Positions 9,215 to 20,066 of a stretch of 64,000 nt of DNA are shown in pieces. The stretch spans positions 1 to 64,000 of the forward strand of contig WRDO01000015.1 in the NCBI GenBank assembly GCA_009779755.1, read 5' to 3'. The notes beneath the pieces were generated by a model that did not search any database, was not told the DNA's origin, and saw nothing but the letters and a program-made list of their open reading frames with translations. Source of the DNA: Defluviitaleaceae bacterium. GTDB taxonomy: Bacteria; Bacillota; Clostridia; Lachnospirales; WQUN01. A program made the translations under genes and the position numbers. Positions within the stretch are counted from its first letter, which is position 1. Each line of letters opens with the position of its first letter.

Positions 9215-9823
9215 TCAGCGAAAAATAAATCGCATCGTTATCTTGCGCCGTACGCGCTGGAGGGTATTGTCCACCGATTTTAACGGTTTATCCAGCGTTT
9301 CGGCGATCTGCTTATGATTCATCCCTTCAATGTGCAGCATCAATACGCTGTATTCCATTTCGGAAAGGCTTTCACGGATAAAAAGGTTGATATCCTCGGA
9401 CGACTCGCGGCTGATGAGCAGGGCTTCGGGGTTATTTCCGATTTCCGGGGCGTCCTCGGCGGTATCGAGCGCGAGGGAGGCGTTAAGCGGCGCGTGTTTA
9501 CGCCGCGCGGCGGTTTTGATGGCGGTTAATATCTGCCGATTGATGCACAGCGACGCAAACGCCGAAAACACGGGGTTCTTCTCCGGTGCGTAATCCAAAA
9601 AGGCCTTGTACAGGCCGATCATCCCTTCCTGCATCAAGTCGTCACGGTCGCCGCCGGAAAGGAAATACATGGCGGCCTTCGCTTTTACCAACGGCTTGTA
9701 GCGCGAAAGGAGCGCGTCAAGGGCATCGACGTTACCCGCTCTTGCGGCTTGGATGAGTTTTTCATCGCTAAGGTTTGGTTTTTCGATAACGCATTTCCTC
9801 CAACAGCTTCGCTGTTTTTTCAT
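9215..9823 (-). CDS. sigH: RNA polymerase sigma factor, SigH-like (true start probably internal)
   Basis: Region 2 'DRDDLMQEGMIGLYKAFLDYAP'; downstream of yacP and rlmB homologues as in other Firmicutes. Confidence 0.85.
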   Translation of the reverse strand: MKKQRSCWRKCVIEKPNLSDEKLIQAARAGNVDALDALLSRYKPLVKAKAAMYFLSGGDRDDLMQEGMIGLYKAFLDYAPEKNPVFSAFASLCINRQILTAIKTAARRKHAPLNASLALDTAEDAPEIGNNPEALLISRESSEDINLFIRESLSEMEYSVLMLHIEGMNHKQIAETLDKPLKSVDNTLQRVRRKITMRFIFR

Positions 9824-10298
9824 CCACGAGGTTGATCACGGGATTGTTTTTGATGGGGCGGTTTTGAATATGCTTCGCACGCATGTTTTCGCGGGCGGTT
9901 TCGATTTCCGACAATAGGGCGTCCGCGGTAATGCGACTCGCTCCCTGACCGAGGATAATCAATTGCTCCAATACGTCGGACGTTGCGACGGTTACCTTGT
10001 TTTCCTTCATTCGTGCCATTTTATATGCGGCGCGTTCTATGTAACGGTCAGCCGTCTCCGCTTCCTTGGTGAAGACGACTTTAATATTGCGGTAATCCGT
10101 AACGCTCCCGACCCCGCCGGCGACCAGATGCGCGTCAAACACCACGATGACGCGGTAAATGCTGAGTGCGCGGTATTCGCAAAGCAGGTCGCACAGCTTT
10201 AAACGCGCCGTCTCCAGCGAATCCTCCGCCGCGCGGGCGAGCGCGTCATCGGCATGGATGACGTTGTATCCGTCCACCAACAGATAATGCGCCATCAA
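9768..10298 (-). CDS. yacP: NYN-domain ribonuclease, YacP/Rae1-like
   Basis: 'HYLLVDGYNVIHA', 'RVIVVFDAHLV'. Confidence 0.9.
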   Translation of the reverse strand: MMAHYLLVDGYNVIHADDALARAAEDSLETARLKLCDLLCEYRALSIYRVIVVFDAHLVAGGVGSVTDYRNIKVVFTKEAETADRYIERAAYKMARMKENKVTVATSDVLEQLIILGQGASRITADALLSEIETARENMRAKHIQNRPIKNNPVINLVDEKTAKLLEEMRYRKTKP

Positions 10299-10299
10299 C

Positions 10300-11130
10300 T
10301 CATTTCAAGCCGATCCGATTGCGCACCACTTCATATACCAATATCCCCGCCGCTACCGATACGTTAAGCGAACCGATCTTACCCAGCATGGGTATCCCCA
10401 CGGCAAAGTCCGCGTTCTCGCGTACCAATCGGCTCACGCCCTCGCCCTCCGCGCCCAGCACAAGCGCGATGGGCCCCGCGAAGTCGGCGTCGTATATACT
10501 CTTTTCCCCCGCGTCGGCGCAGGCGATCCACAGGCCCGCTTTTTTTAACGCTTCCAACGCTTGCGTGATGTTCGTCACGCGCGCAACCGCGATGTGTGAA
10601 ATCGCGCCCGCCGAAGTCTTTGCCACGGTACTCGTCAACCCCACGGCCCGCCGTTTGGGGATAATAACCCCGTGCGCGCCGCCCGCTTCCGCCGTACGCA
10701 TCACCGCGCCCAAATTATGCGGGTCGGTCACGCCGTCCAATACGATAACAAAAGGAGCCTCCCCGCGATTCGCGGCAATATTTAAAATATCCTCAATTTC
10801 CACATACGGCACGGCGGGGCACAAAGCGATAACCCCTTGGTGATGCCCCGTCTCCGAAAGCTCGTCCAATTTCGTCTTGTCCACTTCCTGTACGACGATC
10901 TTCTGCGCGCGCGCCTTGGAGGCGATTAAACGCAGCGTACCTTCCAACTTAGCGGGGGGTGTATTCACTTGTCCCCCGCCGGAGGGCAAGCCGCGGGACA
11001 CATCGCCGCTTACGGTTTTATGCTTACCGTCCACACGCAACAGAATGCGGTCGATCGGTTTTTCATGGTTGAGGGCTTCGAGGACGGCCTTGCGGCCTTC
11101 GAGGATAAGGGATTGGGGATTTATTTCCAT
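10300..11130 (-). CDS. rlmB: TrmH/SpoU-family rRNA 2'-O-methyltransferase RlmB
   Basis: 'VVLDGVTDPHNLGAVMRTAEAGGAHGVIIPKRRA' and 'LVLGAEGEGVSRLVRE'. Confidence 0.93.
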   Translation of the reverse strand: MEINPQSLILEGRKAVLEALNHEKPIDRILLRVDGKHKTVSGDVSRGLPSGGGQVNTPPAKLEGTLRLIASKARAQKIVVQEVDKTKLDELSETGHHQGVIALCPAVPYVEIEDILNIAANRGEAPFVIVLDGVTDPHNLGAVMRTAEAGGAHGVIIPKRRAVGLTSTVAKTSAGAISHIAVARVTNITQALEALKKAGLWIACADAGEKSIYDADFAGPIALVLGAEGEGVSRLVRENADFAVGIPMLGKIGSLNVSVAAGILVYEVVRNRIGLK

Positions 11131-11274
11131 GATGGGGTCAACTCGCTTTGCGGAGAAATGTAATACAAATGTAATATAGGGGATTTAAAGGGTTGTGTCA
11201 AAGCGTGAATTGTGGGAGAATCACAATATATTCCTTAAAAAGGAAAATCGAACACCCCCAAGGAGGCACACCCA

Positions 11275-11817
11275 ATGGAAAACATCAAAGGCACAAAAAC
11301 CGAACGTAACCTCGCCGAAGCGTTTGCGGGGGAAAGCCAAGCCCGCAACAAGTACACCTACTTCGCCGGAAAAGCGAGGAAGGACGGGTATGAACAAATC
11401 GCCGCGCTCTTCGAAGAAACCGCGGGCAACGAAAAGGAACACGCGAAGATTTGGTTCAAGCTGCTTTGCGGGGGCGAAATCCCTTCCACCATCGACAACT
11501 TGAAGGCTGCCGCCGCGGGCGAGCACGAGGAATGGACCGAAATGTACAAGCGTATGGCCGCCGAGGCCCGCGAAGAAGGCTTCGACCGCATCGCCAACCT
11601 ATTCGACAAGGTTGGAAAAATCGAAAAAGAACATGAGGAACGCTACCTCACGTTGTTACAAAACATCGAAGAAGGCAAGGTCTTTGCCCGTAAGGAAAAA
11701 TCCGTGTGGATCTGCCGCAACTGCGGGCACATCGCCGACGCCGAAAACGCGCCCAAAGTTTGCCCGGTATGCGTGCATCCGCAGGGGTATTTTGAATTGC
11801 GTTCGGTTAATTATTGA
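11275..11817 (+). CDS. rbr: Rubrerythrin
   Basis: Ferritin-like plus C-terminal rubredoxin 'WICRNCGHI...PKVCPVCVHPQGYF'. Confidence 0.96.
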   Translation: MENIKGTKTERNLAEAFAGESQARNKYTYFAGKARKDGYEQIAALFEETAGNEKEHAKIWFKLLCGGEIPSTIDNLKAAAAGEHEEWTEMYKRMAAEAREEGFDRIANLFDKVGKIEKEHEERYLTLLQNIEEGKVFARKEKSVWICRNCGHIADAENAPKVCPVCVHPQGYFELRSVNY

Positions 11818-11882
11818 GTTCGAAGTTCGGAATTCGGGATAAAAGACGAATAATAAACAAATAAAACAAAGGCAGGCAGGGT

Positions 11883-13196
11883 ATGAGGGTTATTTCCGCA
11901 AGTCAAGCGATGGATTTGATTAAAAACGGTGACCATATCGTTTCGGCGTTGGGTGCGGCGGAGGGGCAGCATTTTCTCAGCGAACTGCACACCGCCGCCG
12001 GCCGCGTGAAGGATATCACCGTCACGAGTTGTCTGTCGCTGCGCGGTTATCCCTACCTTGACGCGGCTTACCGCGATACCTTTCAAACGGATTCGATATT
12101 CTTTTCCCCGCCCACGCGCGCCGCTTACCCCAACGGCAACGTGGCGTACCTCCCGGCCCATTTGCACCTGTGCGGTGTCAATCGGCTGGTACATAGGAAG
12201 CCGAACATCTATATCGGCGCGGCGACGAAACCCGATAAACACGGCTTCGTGAGCCTGAGCGTATCGAATACCTACGAAAAGCGTATGATCCGGCAAGCCG
12301 ACACCGTTATCTTGGAAATCAACCCCAACTTCCCCCGTACCTTCGGCGACCTTGAACTGCACATAAACGAAGTCGATTACTTCATCGAAGCCGATTACCC
12401 CGTACCCGCGCTGGCCGAAGCCCCCGTCACCGAGCGCGACGAACGCATCGGTCGCCATATCGCCGAATACATCAGCGACGGCGATTGTTTGCAATTGGGT
12501 ATCGGCGGCATCCCCAACGCCGTGGCGAACGCGCTGGCTGATAAAAAAGACCTCGGCATACATACCGAAATGCTTTCCTCCGGCCTCGTTAAGCTCGTGA
12601 AATCCGGCGTCGTCACCAATGCCCGCAAGACGAAATTCCCCGGCAAGACGATCGCGGCCTTCGCGCTCGGCACGTTGGAAGTCTACGACTATATCCACGA
12701 CAACCCTTCGGTTCTTTTCTTCGACGCCAACTACGTCAATGACCCTACCGTCATCGCACAAAACGACAACCAAATCTCCATCAATACCACCCTCGAGATC
12801 GACCTCACCGGGCAATGCTGCTCCGAATCCATCGGCCCGCGCCAATATTCGGGTACCGGCGGCCAAACCGACACCGCCGTCGGCGCGCAGAAGGCAAAGA
12901 GCGGTAAATCCTTCATCGCACTTTATTCTACGGCGGAAATTAAAAGCCCCCATGAAAAAAACGCGGACGGCACTTATGTCCGTACCCGCGTTTCCAAGAT
13001 CGTCCCCATGTTAAAACAAGGCGCGGTCGTATCCCTCTCACGCAACGACGTTGACTACGCCGTCACCGAATACGGCGCGGCGCACTTGCGCGGCACTTCC
13101 GTCAAGGAACGCGCCGAACGGCTGATCGCCATCGCCCATCCCGATTACCGCGGGGAGTTAACCGCCGCCGCACGGGAGCTTATGCTTATCTCTTAA
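11883..13196 (+). CDS. Acetyl-CoA hydrolase/4-hydroxybutyrate CoA-transferase family protein
   Basis: 'QLGIGGIPNAVANAL', 'HTEMLSSGLVKLVKSGVVTNARK', 'GTGGQTDTAVGAQKAKSGKSFIAL'. Confidence 0.92.
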   Translation: MRVISASQAMDLIKNGDHIVSALGAAEGQHFLSELHTAAGRVKDITVTSCLSLRGYPYLDAAYRDTFQTDSIFFSPPTRAAYPNGNVAYLPAHLHLCGVNRLVHRKPNIYIGAATKPDKHGFVSLSVSNTYEKRMIRQADTVILEINPNFPRTFGDLELHINEVDYFIEADYPVPALAEAPVTERDERIGRHIAEYISDGDCLQLGIGGIPNAVANALADKKDLGIHTEMLSSGLVKLVKSGVVTNARKTKFPGKTIAAFALGTLEVYDYIHDNPSVLFFDANYVNDPTVIAQNDNQISINTTLEIDLTGQCCSESIGPRQYSGTGGQTDTAVGAQKAKSGKSFIALYSTAEIKSPHEKNADGTYVRTRVSKIVPMLKQGAVVSLSRNDVDYAVTEYGAAHLRGTSVKERAERLIAIAHPDYRGELTAAARELMLIS

Positions 13197-13206
13197 CAAA
13201 AACCTT

Positions 13207-15783
13207 TTACACCAACCCTTGTTCCGCGGCGATACGCACGAGGTCGGCGATTTTGTGTACGTGCAGCTTATCGTAAAGGTTTTTTGTGTACATTTTAACC
13301 GTGTTGATCGACAGGCTCCGTTTGTTTGCGATCTCCGTCTGCGAAAACCCGTGGTACAAGTCATACAAGACATCGTGTTCGCGGGCGGTCAACGATTTTT
13401 CGTTACTGCTGAACACGGTATGCTTGGTGATCAGCATGGATTGGTTTTTCGCGTACGAGGTCGCTTTATGCTTGATGGATTCCAGCCATATACGGGGGAT
13501 TGTGACGCTCGGCGCTTTACCGTCCGTTTTTTCATGCAGAGCGGCGGATATCAGTGTACGCATATCCTTACCGAGTTCGATAAACGGCATTATAATGCTG
13601 TTGGGGGCGGCCGCTTCGTATGCCTCGTTTAATGAAGCCCACGCCGTTACCTTGTTTTTCATTTGGTAGTGGATGCAGGCTTCCATTGCCAGCATCTCCA
13701 CGCGGCCGTACAGGATCGATTCCCGTTGCTTCATTTCCCTGATATAGGTCAGCAGCGGCAGGTAATTCCGGTTTAGGTAATGGTAACGTGCCTTAATTTG
13801 ATTGCCGAAATTATTGAGGAAATACGCGTGCCCGTATAAGGCGAACTCACCCTTTAACCAATCGGGCACCTTGTCCGACTGACGGACGATGTAATAATAC
13901 CACCCGAGGGCGATATCATAGGTTATAAAACGGCGGGAATAGTTTTCTTCCTCCAAAAGCGTTTTCAATTCCTTTAATACCTGTTCGGTTTTCGCGCGTT
14001 CCCCTTGGGTGATCGCTATGCGCATGATATAGAAGAGCGAACGGTGTATGGTTTCAAATTGCCTGTACTTGCGCCCTTGTTCCAACGCGTGGATAAGATG
14101 CGGCTCCGCTTCCCGAAGGTTGCCTTGGTAAAACCTGAGCTCCCCTTGGCATAAATCGCCCGACCCGTTCACGCCGCCGATCCGATTGGCCGCGTTTTTT
14201 TCCGTGCGGATAACGGCTTTCAGGAAATCATGCGGCGCATCCTTGTTTGACGTCCCCACCGCGCTGAACCATGAACCGAATGAAGCGACGTGGTTTCTGA
14301 GTGGCTCTGAAAACGATTTCGCCATATGTTTCGCCGATTTTATATAATAAACGTCAAAGTCGTAGCGGTTGTCCATGGTGCTCATCATAAACCGCACGAA
14401 TCCCCAAAAAAAGTACACCAAGCTCAGCGTATCGTTTCGGTAGGTATCGCTTTCGGGCAACGCGAGCAATTTCCGCTCATGTTTTTCCGCCATGGCGAAG
14501 AATTCTTTCCAACGCGCCAAGCAAAGGAGCGTGTACAGGTGCATGGCGGGGAAGAAGCTGACCCGGTCGTACACTTCCTCCGATGCGCGTTCAAAGATAC
14601 CCGCGATATGCAGCGAAACCTCCTGTGATGTGTTGTAACCCAGCAATTCCCACAAAACGGATACGATCGCATCGTAGTCACTTATTTTTTCGTAATAATT
14701 AAGCGCGTCCACCATAAAATCGTTTTGCCTGCACCACAGTGCCGCCGATTTGTATGTATCCGATTTTTGCCCATCCGTAAGGATTCCCTGCTTCGATTGT
14801 AAGAAGCTCAGATAAAAATGATGGATCAGGTATGCGCCTCCGTAAACGTCGAAGCGGATATAGGCGCATTGTTGCTTTAACCCGGTGAGCAACCGGTCGT
14901 CGCCGCCCGCAAGGATATCAACCAATTCGACGGAAAGGCGGTCTATCAACGACAACCGTAACAAAAATATTTTTAAATCACTCGGCAAATGGTCCCAATT
15001 CTCGACCTCCATGAGCTTAAAGAAATTTTGCTTCAGCATCGTTTTCACAAACCCCGTATACATGGGTACCTTCTTTAACGACCGCGTGACGAGGTTTGCC
15101 GCGAAAGCCCACCCTCCCGTATCCTTATATATATTGCGTATGGTTTGGCTGCCCAATGACAATCCTTGTTGCTTAAGGCAATGCATTAATTCATCCTCGG
15201 TAAAGTTCAGCTCTTCCTCGTTTATTTCCGAGACGAATCCTTTTAACCGGTATATTTCAATGTTGATCTTCGGCATATTGCGGCAGATCAGGAATATTTT
15301 GATGTTCGGCGTTAGGTTGTCGATGATCTTGCCGATGAAAGCCAGCACAGACGGCTCTTTGATGATATGGAAGTCATCCAATACGATCGAACACGGCTCG
15401 TTCGCCAGCACATGGTTCTTAAAATGCAGGAACCGCTCCGTCATATTTGCGTTGGGGGGGAAGCCGGCCGCCTTAAATCTTTCGGCAAGGCTGTCGCCGG
15501 CGCGCAGGGTTGCGGCAACCAGACTTTCCCAAAGGCGGGCGATGTCGTTACCGTCCTCGTAAAGCTGTACCCAAAGGAACGGGCGCTGCTGTTGCCGCAG
15601 GAAGTCATGGACGGCGCGTGTCTTGCCGCAGCCCGCGCCCGCGCATACGGTTATGATGGATTGGGTTGTCGCGGTGGTCAAAAGGTTGTTGATCCGTTGC
15701 CTGACCAAGTGGTTGGGGTCGTCCTCGCGGTAACCTTTTGCCGCGATATCCCCTTTTTGATTAGTACCGACCATTTCATTCAC
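13207..15783 (-). CDS. MalT-like large ATP-binding LuxR-family transcriptional regulator
   Basis: N-terminal P-loop 'VCAGAGCGKTRAV', C-terminal LuxR HTH 'SLTAREHDVLYDLYHGFSQTEIANKRSLSINTVKMYTKNLYDKL'. Confidence 0.92.
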   Translation of the reverse strand: MNEMVGTNQKGDIAAKGYREDDPNHLVRQRINNLLTTATTQSIITVCAGAGCGKTRAVHDFLRQQQRPFLWVQLYEDGNDIARLWESLVAATLRAGDSLAERFKAAGFPPNANMTERFLHFKNHVLANEPCSIVLDDFHIIKEPSVLAFIGKIIDNLTPNIKIFLICRNMPKINIEIYRLKGFVSEINEEELNFTEDELMHCLKQQGLSLGSQTIRNIYKDTGGWAFAANLVTRSLKKVPMYTGFVKTMLKQNFFKLMEVENWDHLPSDLKIFLLRLSLIDRLSVELVDILAGGDDRLLTGLKQQCAYIRFDVYGGAYLIHHFYLSFLQSKQGILTDGQKSDTYKSAALWCRQNDFMVDALNYYEKISDYDAIVSVLWELLGYNTSQEVSLHIAGIFERASEEVYDRVSFFPAMHLYTLLCLARWKEFFAMAEKHERKLLALPESDTYRNDTLSLVYFFWGFVRFMMSTMDNRYDFDVYYIKSAKHMAKSFSEPLRNHVASFGSWFSAVGTSNKDAPHDFLKAVIRTEKNAANRIGGVNGSGDLCQGELRFYQGNLREAEPHLIHALEQGRKYRQFETIHRSLFYIMRIAITQGERAKTEQVLKELKTLLEEENYSRRFITYDIALGWYYYIVRQSDKVPDWLKGEFALYGHAYFLNNFGNQIKARYHYLNRNYLPLLTYIREMKQRESILYGRVEMLAMEACIHYQMKNKVTAWASLNEAYEAAAPNSIIMPFIELGKDMRTLISAALHEKTDGKAPSVTIPRIWLESIKHKATSYAKNQSMLITKHTVFSSNEKSLTAREHDVLYDLYHGFSQTEIANKRSLSINTVKMYTKNLYDKLHVHKIADLVRIAAEQGLV

Positions 15784-15975
15784 CCCTTACCTTTAATAAC
15801 ATACCATAAAATGACGGCTTAACCAATACTTTTTCTCATTTGTCAATACACCACAAAGGATATTTTTGCGATTTACTATGGTAAATAATTTTATGAACAA
15901 AGGGGCTAATTCGCGCACGTAACTTGTTTTACAATAAACCATCATAAACAGCAAGCAGATTTTAGGAGGTGTAGA

Positions 15976-16209
15976 ATGAAAACGGTAGTCAAAGAAAAGG
16001 AATACAGCACCTATAATGCCAAATGCTTGGGGTACAAGCACATCGGGGAATATGGGCACGACGACGGGTTTGAAGAACAATTGTACCTGGCGGAAGACGG
16101 GCAGCATTTTATCTACGGTATCGGCGGCCCCAACAGCCCTTATCCCGAACCCGAAATCACCCTCGTCAAAGAAGAAAAAGCGGTACTGTGGAAAAAAAGA
16201 ACCACGTAG
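15976..16209 (+). CDS. Small hypothetical protein
   Basis: 77 aa, SD 'taggaggtg' upstream. Confidence 0.65.
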   Translation: MKTVVKEKEYSTYNAKCLGYKHIGEYGHDDGFEEQLYLAEDGQHFIYGIGGPNSPYPEPEITLVKEEKAVLWKKRTT

Positions 16210-16270
16210 ATTTTATCGCATTATAAAAGCGCATGGCTCCGCAACGACTAATCCATGCGCCGTATATGAC

Positions 16271-16318
16271 GGCTACAATAGCGGATTCGTTGCTTTTTAA
16301 TGAAATCCGCTATTTTTT
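16271..16318 (+). terminator. Rho-independent terminator
   Basis: aatagcggatt...aatccgctattttttcc. Confidence 0.8.
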
Positions 16319-16347
16319 CCGTTCTGACGCTTAAGGGGGATAGTGGG

Positions 16348-19300
16348 ATGGGTAAGTATCAAATAAGGTATTCGTTTATCGCGGTCGCGTTGGTTATCGT
16401 TACGTTGCTTGTGGTGATCCCGCTTACGGCTGTGCATATGCTCACGGGGGCATATGACGACCAAATACGTAACGATACCGCTAAGACGTCCCTCTCAAAG
16501 CAACAGGCGGTGCGTGCCTTTTTGGACGGCGTATACAACCTGTCCTATGAACTTGCGCAAAGCCCCGCGATCCTGTCGATGGACGGTGAGCTCCAGCAGC
16601 CCGTCCTCACCGACGCGGCGGCGCGTAACGATTACATAGAGTTGTTTTTTATTACGGGGACGGACGGGATGCAAACGGCCCGCTCGGAGGGGGTCTTGAG
16701 CAACAGGAGCGACCGTTTTTGGTTTAGGTATATGATGGAGCACAAGCGGCCGTTCATTTCCCAGTCTTATTATTCCGTATACACGGGTATGCCGTGCGTC
16801 TCGATTTTTATCCCCATGATCAAGGATGGGGAAATGGTGGGCATCTTCGGCGCGGATATCAACTTAACTTACCTTCAATTTCTGGTCAGTCAAACCGCCG
16901 ACAGCTCAAGCGGGCAATATTCATTCATCATCGACGGCGACGGGATCATCATCGCGCATCCGGAGGATGCCTTCCTGACGAGGCATATCAATTTCAAATC
17001 GTTGGTTCACACCATCCCCATGCAGGATAATACCGGCAGTGTTATCCACAACCCGGACGGGACCGTCGCTTCGGAAGAGCGGCCCTTCGTCATCTCCGAT
17101 GAATTTCGGACCGTGATCGATGCCGTTATGGACGGCCAAAGCGGGTTGACGATCGTCACCGAGGAAGGCATGGCCTACTACGTAAGCTATAAACCCGTAA
17201 CGCTGCCCGGTTATTCCGATTCGTGGTCGATCATCACGCTGCAAGACAGGGCCGCCGCCATGGACGTTATCAATCGGCTGGTCTTCCGTATTTTATTGAT
17301 CATCACGTCCATCATCGTTTTGTTTGTCGCCTTAACCGTCGTGTTTTACAAATCCCTTTTCAACACGATGGATTCCCTTGAAAACGCCAAGAACGAAACC
17401 GAAAAACAATTATTCAGAATAAATTTGGTGACCAAGGCGACCAATATCGGCTTGTGGTACATGGAGGTAAATAACGAGGACCCGTTAAACCCCGACAATA
17501 CGATCGCGTGGACCGACGGGTTCCGATATTTCCTGGGCTATAAAGACGAAAACGACTTCCCCAACCGGGTCAGCAGTATCAGCAAATGCATCCACCCGGA
17601 GGATAAGGATCGTATCCTGACCATACTTGCGGAGCATTTGTCGGACAAGACCGGGAAAACACCCTTCGACGTCGAATACCGCTTAATTAAACATAGCGGT
17701 GATTGCGCTTACGTCCGCGATACCGGGGAGACGATCCGCGACGAAGCGGGCAACGCCATCTACGCAGCGGGCGCGATCAGGGACATCACGGAAACAAAGA
17801 ACCTGCTGCATAAGCTGGAAACCGAACGCTCCATGCTGCAGACGATGTTCGATTCCATACCCGACCTTATATTCTGCAAGGACATGGATTCCAAATATAC
17901 GCGTTGCAACCAAAGCCTGTTGAAGTATTTTCATTTGGAAATGGATCAAATCATCGGTAAGGACGACGAAAACGGCCTGAGGGTATCCGAAGAGATCGCA
18001 CATATGTACAGAGCCATGGACCGCAAGGTCATTGACGAAAACAAAGCCATTTTATACGAATCGCCTATCCCCGCTCCGGACGGGACCGCACGCATTTTCG
18101 AAACGAGCAAAACCCCCCTGTTATTAAACGGTGAGGTTACGGGGATATTGGGCATTGCCCGCGACATTACGGAGCGCAAGGCATGTGAGGACGCCGCCGA
18201 AAGCGCCAACAAAGCGAAAAGCGCGTTCTTAAGCACCATGAGCCACGAAATCCGCACGCCGCTTAACGCGATCTTGGGCATTACCGAAATCCAACTCCAT
18301 AACAAAGATCTCCCCCCGAATATGCGGGAGCCGTTCGATAAAATATATGCCTCGAGCGAAATGTTGCTCGGTATCATCAACGACATACTTGACCTTTCCA
18401 AGATAGAAGCCGGCAAGATGGACCTTCATGTGGACAAATACGAGATCGCCAGCCTTATCAGCGACACCGCGCAGCTTAACATGATGCGCATCGGCAGCAA
18501 GAGGATCGATTTCGAGTTGCAAGTCGATGCGCATATGCCCGCGTTCCTTTCGGGCGACGAGCTGCGCATCAAACAGATATTAAACAACCTGCTTTCCAAC
18601 GCGTTTAAGTATACGACGGCGGGTACGGTAAAGCTGACGGTATCGGCGGAGTCGGGTGAAACCGGCGACGATTCGGTGATCCTTGTCGTGAACGTAATTG
18701 ACACGGGGCAGGGTATGACGAAGGAGCAGGTTGATAACCTTTTCAGCGAATACGCCCGCTTTAACGAAAAAGCCAACCGTACGACCGAAGGTACGGGATT
18801 GGGTATGACCATAACGCAAAACCTGCTCCGCTTGATGGGCGGGAGCATCACCGTGGAAAGCGAACCGAACGTAGGCTCCGCGTTTACCGTACGTTTGCCC
18901 CAAGGTCGGGTAAATTCCGATACGCTGAGCAAGGAATTGGTGGAAAATTTGCAACAGTTCCGCAGCAGCAGCCGCGCGCAAATGAAACGGGTCCAAATCA
19001 CGAGGGAACCGATGCCCTACGGTAAAATATTAATCGTGGACGATATGGAAACAAATATTTACGTCGCCAAGGGTCTCCTCAAACCGTATGATTTGACGAT
19101 CGATGCAGCCGACAGCGGATTCGCTGCGATCGAAAAAATCAAAGAAGGCAAAACATACGACATCATCTTCATGGACCATATGATGCCGCTCATGGATGGG
19201 ATCGAAGCGACGAAAAAGCTGCGCAAAATCGGATACACCCAACCCATCGTCGCCCTGACCGCAAACGCCGTGGCAGGCCATGAAAATATATTCTTAAATA

Positions 19301-20049
19301 ACGGCTTCGACGATTTTATCTCCAAGCCGATCGACATCCGCCAAATGAATATGCTGCTCAACAAGTTTATCCGCGACAAACAACCGCGCGACGTAGTAGA
19401 GGCAGTCATGGACACGGAAGCAACGACAAGCGGCCCGCCTGCCGACGTACCCGCCGCCACGCTGTTCTCGAACAAAGCGGTAAACGGATTGGACATAAAA
19501 AAAGGCCTCGAACAATACGGAGGCGATGAAAATATATACCTGAAGATTCTCCGCTCGTATGTAAGCAGCGTCCGTAACATGCTCGATATCGTCAGGGCGT
19601 TCGACGAAGGGGATGTTGACGGTTACAGGATAAGGGTCCACGGTATCAAGGGCGCAAGCTACGACCTGTCCGCCGACCCCATCGGTAAAATGGCCGAAGC
19701 CCTTGAACGCGCGGCAAAGGACGGTGATATACCTTTTATCCGTGAAAACAATCCGCCGTTTATAACCGCCGCCGATCATTTCATCCACGATATAGAAGGC
19801 GTGCTTTCGGCAATAAAAGCGGAAAACCCCAAACCCTTGACAGACAAACCGGATACGGTTGAATTGGCAAAAATCATAGCCGCTTGTGAAATGTATAACA
19901 TGAAGCGCGCGGAGGCGGCGATGACGGAAATCGAACGATTCCAATATGAAACGGACAACGACCTCGTGGATTGGCTGCGCGGCAATATCGATATGATGAA
20001 TTACGCCCGAATCGTGGAAAGGCTTTCCGCTTACCTTGCCGATAAGTAA
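16348..20049 (+). CDS. Hybrid sensor histidine kinase (extracellular Cache-like sensor, PAS domains, HisKA-HATPase, REC, Hpt)
   Basis: H-box 'FLSTMSHEIRTPLNAILG', G-box 'GTGLGMTI', REC 'ILIVDD...MDHMMPLMDG', C-terminal Hpt 'RVHGIKGASYDLSA'; start taken at the ATG after 'aaggggg' rather than 16300. Confidence 0.92.
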   Translation: MGKYQIRYSFIAVALVIVTLLVVIPLTAVHMLTGAYDDQIRNDTAKTSLSKQQAVRAFLDGVYNLSYELAQSPAILSMDGELQQPVLTDAAARNDYIELFFITGTDGMQTARSEGVLSNRSDRFWFRYMMEHKRPFISQSYYSVYTGMPCVSIFIPMIKDGEMVGIFGADINLTYLQFLVSQTADSSSGQYSFIIDGDGIIIAHPEDAFLTRHINFKSLVHTIPMQDNTGSVIHNPDGTVASEERPFVISDEFRTVIDAVMDGQSGLTIVTEEGMAYYVSYKPVTLPGYSDSWSIITLQDRAAAMDVINRLVFRILLIITSIIVLFVALTVVFYKSLFNTMDSLENAKNETEKQLFRINLVTKATNIGLWYMEVNNEDPLNPDNTIAWTDGFRYFLGYKDENDFPNRVSSISKCIHPEDKDRILTILAEHLSDKTGKTPFDVEYRLIKHSGDCAYVRDTGETIRDEAGNAIYAAGAIRDITETKNLLHKLETERSMLQTMFDSIPDLIFCKDMDSKYTRCNQSLLKYFHLEMDQIIGKDDENGLRVSEEIAHMYRAMDRKVIDENKAILYESPIPAPDGTARIFETSKTPLLLNGEVTGILGIARDITERKACEDAAESANKAKSAFLSTMSHEIRTPLNAILGITEIQLHNKDLPPNMREPFDKIYASSEMLLGIINDILDLSKIEAGKMDLHVDKYEIASLISDTAQLNMMRIGSKRIDFELQVDAHMPAFLSGDELRIKQILNNLLSNAFKYTTAGTVKLTVSAESGETGDDSVILVVNVIDTGQGMTKEQVDNLFSEYARFNEKANRTTEGTGLGMTITQNLLRLMGGSITVESEPNVGSAFTVRLPQGRVNSDTLSKELVENLQQFRSSSRAQMKRVQITREPMPYGKILIVDDMETNIYVAKGLLKPYDLTIDAADSGFAAIEKIKEGKTYDIIFMDHMMPLMDGIEATKKLRKIGYTQPIVALTANAVAGHENIFLNNGFDDFISKPIDIRQMNMLLNKFIRDKQPRDVVEAVMDTEATTSGPPADVPAATLFSNKAVNGLDIKKGLEQYGGDENIYLKILRSYVSSVRNMLDIVRAFDEGDVDGYRIRVHGIKGASYDLSADPIGKMAEALERAAKDGDIPFIRENNPPFITAADHFIHDIEGVLSAIKAENPKPLTDKPDTVELAKIIAACEMYNMKRAEAAMTEIERFQYETDNDLVDWLRGNIDMMNYARIVERLSAYLADK

Positions 20050-20066
20050 TAAAAGGGGGTATCACC

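Noticed and set aside
11811-12953. 380-aa minus-strand ORF opposite the CoA-transferase
   Set aside because: Antisense shadow ORF of a clearly conserved gene; typical of GC-rich third positions, no recognisable motifs or SD.
16206-16320. Possible riboswitch/structured leader before the 16348 kinase
   Set aside because: The pairing gcgcatgg...ccatgcgc and aatagcggatt...aatccgctatt are adequately explained by a terminator after the small upstream gene; no aptamer consensus recognised.
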